This document shows, piece after piece, positions 33,017 through 44,100 of a stretch of 64,000 nucleotides of DNA (position 1 is its first letter; each line of letters starts with the position of its first letter). This DNA comes from Lateolabrax maculatus (taxonomy: Eukaryota; Chordata; Actinopteri; Acropomatiformes; Lateolabracidae): positions 22,352,001-22,416,000 of the forward strand of contig CM062218.1 in the NCBI GenBank assembly GCA_031216445.1. The letters are read 5' to 3'. The position numbers and the translations under genes were made by a program. The notes below the pieces were generated by a model. It did not search any database and had not been told where the DNA came from. It saw nothing but the letters and a program-made list of their open reading frames with translations.

Positions 33017-33664
33017 ATAAAAGTGGCTTTAATGAAAGTAAACTGCTGGGTTTGAGGGCTATAGTTCAAAGCTGCATTTGTTTCTTTCTTTTTTTGGCCA
33101 CTTGGGGGGAGCGGAACATCCTATAAATACAACAGTGATGCAATTTTACATTTTTATAGCAAATGTGTTAGCAAATAATTGCCTATACACACATCCAGCA
33201 GCCACTGAGCAACATTATCATTCATTTTGAGTTGTATTTGTGTCCACCTGATGCACGCAATCCAATATCTCTCTTTTAGCTCTGGTTTTGAATACACCCA
33301 CTCCTGAGCTGCTAAATGCTCCACTGTGTTCCCCAGCTAGTCACTAACTTTTTCAGCTTCCCTTTTATATTAAGCATTAGACCTTAATATTGGCTTGCCA
33401 TTGGACATGAAATCATTAATGTAACTAATCAATGGTCTTCACTATACTTCACCTCTAGTATGAGGGATATGATGCAGTTTGATTGATTCCATATAAATTG
33501 TGGGATTTATGCTCAGTACGTACAATCAATGTCAAAGTACTATATAATGGAATTAGATTTAGGTCTTGAGTGGTTTGGTGGTGCTATTTTGGATTGATAA
33601 AAACCATGCCCATCTTCAGTCACAACTAAATATTGTAAATCATCTTCAATTTGATCCTCAATCC

Positions 33665-33830
33665 TAGTCCAAATCTTAATCCTAGTCTAGTCTTCAGGGA
33701 AAAAACTCTCTCGTCAAGTCTCAATTCATGTTGAGTCTTAAGTGAGTCAAGTTTTATGGCAGTCAAGTACTTTTCAGGTATCAAGCATTATTTTTGTGAT
33801 TTAAGTCAGACCCAAGCTCCAGTCTTCAGT
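33665..33830. repeat. Degenerate AGTC/AAGTC-rich repeat
   Basis: The words TCCTAGTC, CAAGTCTCAA, TGAGTCTTAAGTGAGTCAAG and CAGTCAAGTAC recur irregularly. This resembles the 'AAGTCTCGAGTCAAGTC' blocks seen in many fish genomes. Boundaries are not clear. Confidence 0.3.
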
Positions 33831-34210
33831 ATAAAGCTTATAGCTCTGCTGACATTCATATACTGCAATGATACAAATATAGAAATATTGGGGTTGGACT
33901 ATATAAATCCATCCTAAAGTATTTTATCACTGCCATTGTGTTTGCAATAATTTCACCAAATAATTAAGTAAATTTTCACTTTTAGAGTCACTTCCAACTT
34001 ACATCCAACCGTCAACAGAAGAACAGACCATAAAAACAAAGTTCTGCTGCTCCACATCCGAAAACCAACCGCTGATGCAACACAGTTCCGAGAAAAGCTT
34101 CAGCAGGGTCAAATAGCTCCGCTCCAAAATAAATTGCCCACTTTCCTGAGGCAGTGCTATAGGAATGGTTCAGATTTATTGTGCGTTGCATTTTGGAGGG
34201 TGATCACATA

Positions 34211-34300
34211 CATGTGGTCAGTAGCAGTGAGCCAATGACCCAGCCTACCTCTCAGGTTACAACCTATATATAACCCCCACCCCCCCGTCCCCCGTCCCTC
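34211..34300 (+). promoter_or_regulatory. meox2: meox2 core promoter with TATA and CCAAT boxes
   Basis: An E-box CATGTG (34211-34216), CCAAT (34232-34236) and TATATATAA (34265-34273) are arranged at usual promoter spacing. The start of transcription would be near 34295-34300. The resulting leader to 34676 is pyrimidine-rich and contains no ATG. Confidence 0.6.
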
Positions 34301-34676
34301 TGCCCCCTCCCTCCCTCTCAAGCACAACTTCCCTGGAAGCTCCCTCTCCCCTCTCCACACTGGTACTGGCGTTCTCCACTGTCATCCGAGATCCTCCTCC
34401 GCCTCTCACTGTTTACCCACCATCCGCCTGGCAACCGTCTGCGTGCTCAGGATTACCAGAGGCCTTTTCTTTCAACGCCACCATCTCTGCCTTCCTTCAG
34501 TCGGCTTTCTTTGGGAATTGGGGGGGTCTGGAGGTCTGAACTGAGAGCGTCTGCAGAGGAGAGCTTGGACTTAGACCGTCTACATCCCTGACTCCTTCTC
34601 CTCCCCTGTTGCTTGTTGTTTGAGTTTTGGTCGACTCTGACAGGCAGGAGTGGGGGTTTGGAGGACTCCCCACACC

Positions 34677-35163
34677 ATGGATCACTCTCTGTTTGGTTGT
34701 CTACGCAGCCCTCACGCCCCAGCCCAGGGCCTGCACCCAGCCATCACCCAATCACCACTGACCCTGCACGGCCGGAGCGACCATGTCTCCTACCTGGATC
34801 TGCCCAGCTCCTCGCCCCCCTGCAGTTACTCTGGAGGAGAGGACAATGGAGTGTTTGGCAGTCCAGCCCTCCGAGGACACCTGCCCCAGCAGCAGCACCC
34901 CCTCCACCCTCAGCACCCGCCCGGCTGGCCCGTCCCCCTGCAGATGCCCTCGCCTAACGCTCGGCACAGCATCTGCCTGCCACCTCTAGAGGCCACAGCC
35001 CCGGAACTGTGCTTGGGGGGCCCGAACCTGTGCAGCACCAACCCAGGTGTAGCCGGTGGTGACCCCATGGGGGAGTCCCGTTTGTCTGGGGAATATAGTA
35101 AGCAGAGTCTGTCTTCAGAGGACCCAGACAGAAAGAGCAGTAAAGGAAAGACTGACAGCTCAG
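34677..35163 (+). CDS. meox2: meox2 exon 1 (coding part)
   Basis: The ATG context CACACCATGG is a strong Kozak match and is the first ATG after the TATA box. Encodes residues 1-162 plus one base. The donor is TCAG|GTAAGA. It contains the conserved N-terminus, a Pro/Ser-rich middle, the reduced His/Gln tract and the Ser/Lys-rich run [15 protein letters not shown]. Confidence 0.94.
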
Positions 35164-38100
35164 GTAAGATCAGGAAGTCCAACATTAAGTTTTGAACAGT
35201 TTTCCAAGAAACTCATTTTCTTTTTGCAGCATATTTTTCGCTGCCCTGCAAAGATATTCATCATAGACTGTAAACTGGGGTTCTACAGCACATTATTAAG
35301 TCATTACATATAGAAAAAATATTTTTCAGATCGTTTTTGAACTATTAATTATTATAGTGATGATAGATACCAAACCCCTGCTAAACTAAATATGCTTAAG
35401 ATTTTTACAATGTTAATCAAAAAAAAAAAAAAAGATCCAATGTTAGACATGATCATAAGCCTTATACAGTACAACACAGTGTAATATTTTCTTCATGTTT
35501 GAGAATAGAAGATTAAAATTCTCTTAAAATAAAAAAAGTTACTTTAGTACAAAATATAGGACAACTTTATCATACAGATACTGGTTTAGCATCCTAACCA
35601 TCTGTTGTGTAATATAGAAAAAAAGGCCAAATGCACACATAACTCGTACGACAGTAACTGACAAGAAAAAGATGACAATGTGAGATAAATGTTGTGCCTC
35701 CAGTCTCTATTTTCCAGTGCTTATAATGGTTGATTTTTAAAGGTGAGAATTTGCAGCTGTGCTTGTGTTGCAATTGGTCTGGAGAAAGGTGCGAGGCTTT
35801 GAATCACGAGGAGTCCGTTAACATGAAGATGGTGCCACACGAAATGTTTTAAATGTCCAAAATTGGTTATATGTATGTTTTTTTCTTTTTAAGTAAAAAA
35901 GTAACTTAGGTGGGTTGAATCATCATTTCTGTAGTATCTATTGTATAGTATCTATACGTACAACAGAATGCAAAATGATATGCCATACTCGAACTGACTT
36001 TGAACACTGATCCGTTGCTGTGATTTTGAATAAGATGAATATAAAGTTCAGTTCCAAAACTGAACAACAATTCAGCGCCTCAGCCAAGACTTAAAAATGT
36101 CATGACTCACACATTTTTCTTATTTTTTATATTTTATTCAATTATATTTTCTGTACATTTTATTTCCCAGCATATAGGCCTGAAAGCAAAGCTTTCTCCA
36201 CACTACCAGGAATAAAACATTGGTGAGGAAATACAGAATCCTTTATTTATTATATACTGCATATTACAAATTGAGTCTAAAATACAGTGGCATTTTGATA
36301 TATTCTATATCTATATATTTTATACCTATATCTTAATATACAGCTTTTAAGCGTGTATGAACAAGAAGCCCTGAAAATAATCAGAAAATTACAATGTCAT
36401 GACAACTGAGCATGTGTCCTGTGAAATGATCACAACATGGGCATTGTAGTTAGAGTTTCAAAATACTGGCGTGAGTTTGTTAAAGATCCACAACCATCCA
36501 AGTGTTTTTAATAGTAAAATGCAAAGTCCCTCCAGGTTGTTAAGATTCACAAACTCCCAGACAAAACGCAGAGGTCATGGCCTTGGTGTCTTCAATGGTA
36601 GCTGCACACCTGAACAAATTAATCTGTACTGTTTAAATAGTTAAGGTAATGGTGAAAGTGCAGGTCACGTGTCAATCACATAAAACTTAACTTCTTGGAA
36701 TCAATTTTAAAATTCTACATCTGCACACATGTGCTTCCCATGAACGGTAAAAGGACACACACACAAAAAAAAAGCACACCATCTCCAGCCAGCACCATAT
36801 CGGGATCATTTAGCAGCGCTGACGAGCAACTTGAAGCCGGTGCCAAATGAAGAACTTTCCAATCCCCCTGAGCTGATGTCCCGGCCAGGGGAGAGGACGC
36901 TTTGACTGGCAGATTGAACACTTTGAAAGGATATGCTAAAACTGCCAGCGGCCTAACCCAAATCTAATTTCCTAACTCTAACTTTGTTGGCACTCACAGA
37001 AGCCGCAGCACTTTTAGTTTTTTCTGGACATGCTGTTCTTAAAAAAGGAATTTAGTCAGGATGAAATATATGTAGTTATTGACCTACAACTCTTTAAAGA
37101 GCAGTCTGTGTGGATGGTAAAGCTGAAAAAAAATTGTCTTGCTGTCTGTAAACTGCACTGACTGAAAACACAAATCCTGTAAATTCCAGTAAATATGACT
37201 TCAAGGCTAAATAAAACCTTTAAGTCATTAAATGCACTGAATGTAATAACATGACAAAAGGATAGTATGACACAAAATGGCAACGGCCAATCTCTTTGTG
37301 TAATTGGTTGTATGCCTGCAGTTTCATGTTATGGCACAGACTGTTTCCTGGCACACTGTGGTTTGTCAGCACATCCCACATTTACACAACTAATGAAATG
37401 TCAGCTGGATTTATGGAGTGTTGACTGCAGAACAGCGTAGAAATTATTATTCAGTCTTTTCTCACTATGAAAGATTACTTTCAAAACTCTCCATTCATTA
37501 TCACAATTCATTGACCACAAATACATAAAAAGGATACTTGAAATATGTTTGTAATGACAGACACTATAAGTGGGGAAAATATGAGTTCACCCTTTAAGCA
37601 CGAACAATCAGGGAAAACCTTAGTCTTTATACGAAATAAGTATTGATGAGTAGGATTGAAAAGTGCCTCTTAAAATGTAGATTAACATGTGGCCTCCTCA
37701 GACATCCAGTTAACTGTGGTGAATATCTGTTCAGTTTTCTAGAAATCATAACATGATAATTCCACTTGGCTCTTACTGTTGGCTTTCATTTCCATCAGTG
37801 ACGATGAACTGAGATCTCACAACCCTCTAACCAGAGAACAACATTGATATTGAATGATTCAGCAAAACTTAAATTGCGTCCATTCCCAAATTTTTTAAAA
37901 CATTTGCACACTCTGGTGGTTATGCAACAAGAAAAGTAGCACTGCACCAGCAAAAGGCAGAAAGAAGGAGACAACTGGCTAGCAAAACATGGATGCATGT
38001 TTTAAATGTTTTCTAAAAGATTGGCTTTGAAAGTGTCTTCTGAATAAGTGAAGACTTTTACAACAGGTTTGCTCAAGGATGCACACAATGCTTTCTGGTG

Positions 38101-41100
38101 ACTGAACGTAAACAGAACTTTGTTCAGAAGATATTCCACACGGTACCTTTAACGTGAGCTCTGAAGTGGTTCGGAAAGTCTGGTTTAAGTGTTAGCTCAT
38201 CGGACTGCTTGTTTTGGTGAGTACCAATCAAAATAATGCTCAAAACTACAAAAATGGATCAGGTTGTAATAAAGTTTGATTATCCTGCGTGTTTTTTTTA
38301 TCTCTTAAAAGACTTTGTGTCTCTAGACATGTTTAATTTTTACTGGCGTTACAAAGGAGAGCATTAATCTGGAACAATAGTGTGACTAAATAGTTTAAGT
38401 TTTCACTGAATGGAGTAATCTGGGAGCAAACTCCCTGCTTGGGTTGAATACCACAAACACAACACCAAGATCTTCGCAACATAGGGTGAATCGCACTCCT
38501 AATCGTCTTGCTTTCATTTTATTTTTGTTTCAGATGGGTCTCTGCAGTTTATCAACCCCCTCGCACCCCCCTATTTTTTTTTTCAACCCCCTTTTTGTTC
38601 TTCCTCCCCCTCTCCTTTGGAGACTCAACTGTGGCTGGAAAATGTTCTGTTTTTCATTTCAGAGTCCCAAGACGGGAGCTATAAGTCAGACATGAACAGC
38701 AAGCCCAGGAAGGAGCGCACAGCCTTCACCAAAGAGCAGATCCGGGAACTGGAGTCAGAGTTTGCACACCACAACTATTTGACCAGACTGAGACGCTATG
38801 AAATAGCTGTCAACCTCGACCTCACGGAACGACAAGTACGGTACCTGCTGAATGACTGATAATCATTGTGAGGACAGAGGAGGAGGAAACAGGAGCAGCA
38901 TGATAAATAGCTGTCAAAATCTGACTACCTAATGTGCTCCAAGTCATGAAACACAATTAAGGGGGGACTAAATGGGCCGTGACTTTTATTAACATCCTTT
39001 GGCATTCCATTAGGAATAGCAAAAAAATCGACAGGTCTCACATGTGAGTCATAGTCTGTCACTGGAGAATTATTAGATATCTTTTAAAGCAGGGATCCAG
39101 AAGAAATGTTTTGGGAGGTAATAAATCACCACTGCAATACTGTGGTCGTTCTTTGTCTGAGAACAAGGTTTCACACTTTTCATCCTCATAGATAAAATGA
39201 TTCATAAATAATTATGCTCAGTGATGGAAAAGGGAGAAGAACTTTGATAATTTATTTGATTATCATCGTATCAGATAAAAGAAAAAAAATGTCTTTAGAT
39301 TAGAATAATAAATTAGAATGATATTTAATTCAGTGCTGTGTTTTTTGGCTTTATATCCGTGATCCATTACTCTCTTCAGGGCGCAGTCCGACATGTTGGA
39401 AAATTGCTGTTTTATCCAGGGTCAGATGAAATGCTTTACATCAGTTTCATCTGTGTGTGTTCAGCACAGATGAAACTGATGCGTTTATCTTAGCACAGAG
39501 ACAGGGAGCAGGTAGAAACTGCTGCCTAGCTCCATCAAAAGTTCATCAAAAAAGCCGATGCCCTTGCCATTGCCCGAGTGCCCTCTGTCAGCTTTCTACC
39601 AGTGTCCACAACACCCCTGGGTGTGGAGCTGTGGACTATTTTTTTTGGTTTTGATTTCGTGCCGCCACTCTTTAACTTTGTACGTGAACTTATACTCTCT
39701 ACACAAACAGATATGAAATAATTACATGTAGCTTGTCAACTGAAGCTTTCAGTGGTACCTACTCTTGTAAAAGCACTACATGTTGTTCTACTGCTTTATG
39801 CGTTGTGTCTCTGCAGACTCTATTCGCCCCCCTGCACACGATAACACATCCAGCAGTCGTCGAACTGGTTGTGAAAGTGTTGCAACAGAAGAAACACTAC
39901 AGACTCCTATACAAGACTCCTTTGTTTTTATGTCTGATTGCAATAAATCACTGTCTTCATAAGCCTCATTTATATTTATATCAATTGTGAATAGGGTCAT
40001 GGCATATACTTTATGTTAATGCACATTTGATATGGTTGTGTGTGTTTATCAGTACATTTTGGACATTTTCAGCACATTTTAACAATACCGCGATAATACT
40101 GACAACCGCGATAGTTTCGGTCACTATAACTGTGATATAAAACTTTCATACTATTCCATCTCTGGTGCGTTCATGTTGTATTTTGCTTGGAGAAATAAAA
40201 AGGTACAAGACACACCTGCTTTGCAAGGTGCAAACGCTATCATAAGTGGATGTATTGGTGATTGGTTTACCAGCTAACAAGATGCAGGATACAGCTAGGC
40301 TAGCAGTTTTTATCCTGGCTTTGTGTTAACCTAGGCTCAACATATCTGGGACATATCTCTGTCCTGGATGACACTGATACCAGTATTCTCATCTGACTCT
40401 GGGCAAGACAACAAACTACTATTGGACTGTTTGTTTAAAGGCCCTGGACCAAACCACACTGGTGTTTTACTTATTCTTAGTTAGACCTTTGCTCAGGTCG
40501 ACGTTGGGGGGAGTTAGGTAGGGAATTATTTGAGGTTACTAAAATTCATGATGCTTTAATTATTTGAGTGGTCTTAAATAACAGAGACATATTGATTAAT
40601 ATCATTAACATTTTTATTTGTGCATACAAAAAGTCAAAGCCAAATTGCTGCATGTCGGCATTTCCTGATTCAGGTCCAAAATGTTCATAGTCATCATCAT
40701 CGTCTATTGAGAATTTGAAAAGGTCATTGAGGGCATGAGGTGTGTCATTTTTTACATAGTGGCAACCTGTGCGGCAGCCTAAGACACAAAACACAATAAG
40801 TGGTGGGTGGATAACGGTTCATCAAGAAATAGTTCCAATGCACAACTTGGTTTTCCATTTTTGTTTGTGTACGGATTAAACAAATGATATAAAGCGTGTT
40901 AATTAGTGAGGTGTTGATATGTGTATTTTATAAGTTTGTTTTCTCCTACTTCCAGTCTTTGTGCTAAGTTAAGCTAATCATGTTCTTACCAAACACACAG
41001 ACATGAAACTGATATCCATCTGAACATCTCACTCTCACAGAGAAGGCCAAATAGCATATTTTCTAAAGTGTGGAACTTTTCCTTTAAAGCCAGTCCTCTC

Positions 41101-44100
41101 AAGAGTGGATGGCTTAATAATCATTCATTAGTGCTGATAACTAACAAAAAACAAAACAACAACAACAACAACAACAACAACTTTCCAGTTGAGTATATGG
41201 CAGCTTTTTATAATGGGGCTCAAACGTGTTCCGTTTTCCTCACAAGGCTGTCCTTGGAGCCACCAGGTTCCGATACACTCAAAAACAGTAAAGTTAAACA
41301 TTTAGAAATAATTCTTCTCACTGTAATCTGAAAGCTCTGAAAGAATCTTCAAGCACAACAATGTCCATCAGTCTGTGGATGAAGGCAGTTGATATATGGC
41401 TCCCATTAAAAACTGAATAAGTCTTCACTGAAGAAAAAACCCTCAGTGTTTTGACATTAGCAAACGCCTGGACATGTCAGACTAATGCGATGAGGCTAAT
41501 CGATTCCAAACCACCAGACTCTTTGAAATGTCAACGTGCTGCTCCCAGTATCTGTGAAGTGACTTTCTTATGCTGTGTGTCATGGGTCCAGATGTTTTTT
41601 CCTAATGCTCACAAAGAAACATTTGAATGGAGTCAGGAGTGCTGTAGGTGTGGACACCAGCACAGCCTGCTGCTGTTAATTTTGGGGGGTAAAAGGGTTT
41701 GGAAACAGTTGTGTATGTGAACAGTCATTATGAAAAGAGTCAGATGACTGCTTCAGGGTATTTCTGGAAAATACAGGGAATAGTGTGTAGATTGCATGCC
41801 TTTTCTGCTTGAAGCTATGGTAATATTACATAAGTGAGATATTACTGTTTAGTATGTAGGCTTGATAACTGTAATTATGTGTTGTCATTATTTGAACAAT
41901 CATAAGGTAAACCCTGAGCAGGCCATCATCTTTTATAGGAAAAGTTATGAATTGAAAAATAGGAAAAGATTAACTAAGGCTTTCGTAGCTTGAATAGAGG
42001 TTCAGTTTACTGCATTTAGACAACAGAATAGAAAGGGCCATACCAGTGTTTTTGCAAATTCTAGCACTGTAAAAAGAGTATCTTGTTGCAACTTTACTCA
42101 ATAACTAGGTGCTAAAGAAAAATTGAAAAGATAACCATGTCTTAAACCAAATTCTTTGAAATCTTAAAATATGAGTCAGCAGGAGTCTTTTCAGTTGCAA
42201 GCACTGTACACCGCTGACCATGTTGATTTCCATTCATTGGTGTGTGGCATGAAAATCAGCGTGAAGTAGGCTTGTAATGGTACACAAACTCCAGTACAGT
42301 ACGTACCATGGTTTTGGGGTCGTGGGTTTAGTACATTTTTGGTATAGCAGTGAAAAGAACATAAGATAACATTGTGGACACTATGTGTTGGTGTCCAGCA
42401 AACGATGTGGGCCTCATAGATAACTGGCCGACATTCTGGGGGAGACCTGGTCTGATGAGGAGAGACGGCATTCATCCCACTTTGTATGTTGCAGCTCCCA
42501 TAGCCAGAAATTTGACCAAGTTTTTTAGTGGTCCCACACCGTGATAATTCAGACCAGGAAGCAGAGCTGCAGTCCTACAGGCTTCTCTGCACTTCATTTA
42601 GAGCATTTACCCACCCAAAATCCCATAAAAAACCCCATAGAGACTGTGTCTGCCCCCTGACCACTTCAATTAATTCAATCAAATTCAAACAGAAGAGGAG
42701 TTACTCATAAAAACTTAATAAAAATTAAAACTACCAGTGTAGTGGTACAACCAAATAAGAGAATTAAATGTCGACTCTTAAACATTAGATCTCTGTCGTC
42801 TAAAGCTGTGTTAGTCAATGATTTAATATCTGACTATCATATGGATATACTTTGTCTGACTCAAACTTGGCTGTGTCAGGAAGAATATGTTAGCCTGAAT
42901 GGGTCCACTCCTCCTAGTCATACTAATACTCACATTCCTCGAGGCACTGGCCGAGGAGGTGGAGCCATCTTCAACTCTAGCTTATTAATCAACCCTAAAC
43001 CTAAACTTAGTTTTAACTAATTCGAAAGCCTTGTTCTTAGTCTTTCACACCCAACGTGGAAAATGTTACAGCCAATTCTATTTGTCATCGTGTACCGCGT
43101 TCCTGGTCCGTATTCTGAATCGATTCTATTGCCCCTATGAAAAAGAAGATAATAAAACAAAAGATGTTAGCTCCATGGTATAACTCCTTAACACGCAAAT
43201 TAGAAAGACAATGGCGTTTCACCAAACTGGAGGAATCTCATTTAGTTAAAGATAGCCTTAGAACATACAGGAAGGCCCTCCGTAATGCCAGAGGAGCCTA
43301 CTACTCCTCACTAATAGAGGAACATAAGAACAACCCTAGGTTTCTTTTCAGCACTGTAGCCAGGCAGTCAGTCAGAGCTCTGCTGAGCTATGTATTCCCA
43401 GAGCTCTCAGTAGTAATAACTTCATTAGCTAACTATTAGAGACAAAATTCAGCATCTTGTGTCCTCAGTCAGTTCAGATATATCTTCAAGTACAGAATCC
43501 TTAGAAACAGCTGTAGAACCATATATATATTTAGACTGTTTTTCTCTAATTGACCTTCATCAACTAACTTCAATGATTTCTTCTTCTAAACCAACAACCT
43601 GCCTCTTAGACCCCATCCCAACTAGGCTGCTTAAAGAAGTTCTACCCTTAGTTCGCACTTCTTTACTAGACATGATCAATCTGTCTTTATCATCCGGGTT
43701 TGTACCACAGTCCTTCAAAGTAGCTGTAATTAAACCTCTTCTTAAAAAGCCTATGCTTGATCCAGGGGTTTTAGCCAACTATAGACCTATAGGCCTACTG
43801 TTAAACTCAGACAAAACTGTTAAAAATAAGTTTAAAAAAGTAATTGTTCTGGGCCCTTAGCACCTGCGAGACGCATTATCTATATATATAGTTACTCTAG
43901 ATGGCATTGCCTTTGCCTCCAGCACCACTGTAAGGAATCTAAGAGTAACCTTTGATCAGGACATGTCCTTTAATACCCATATAAAACAGACTTCAAGGAC
44001 TGCCTTCTTCCACTTACGTAACATTATAAAAATCAGGCATATCCTGTCTCAAAAAGATGCAGAAAAACTAGTCCATGCATTTGTTACTTGCAGGTTGTTG

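Larger units (their letters stand above)
42383..44100 (+). mobile_element. L2-clade LINE with internal deletions
   Basis: In order on +: the C-terminus of ORF1 (42383-42544), a 5' part of the endonuclease (42742-43018), a pre-RT segment (43137-43439), the start of RT (43459-43790), then a direct jump into the post-YADD region (LLLNSDKT, about 43795-43860) and on to about 44098. The parts match the RT copy at 12101-14304. The catalytic YADD block is deleted, so the element is dead. It sits in meox2 intron 2 in the gene's orientation. Confidence 0.85.

Noticed and set aside
34650..34676. Upstream extension of the meox2 frame (nine codons before the ATG)
   Set aside because: It would need a non-ATG start; the ATG at 34677 has a strong Kozak context and yields the conserved MEOX2 N-terminus.
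35164..35195. Read-through of meox2 exon 1 into the intron ([10 protein letters not shown] end)
   Set aside because: A consensus GTAAGA donor lies at 35164 and the spliced product restores the conserved [13 protein letters not shown] junction.
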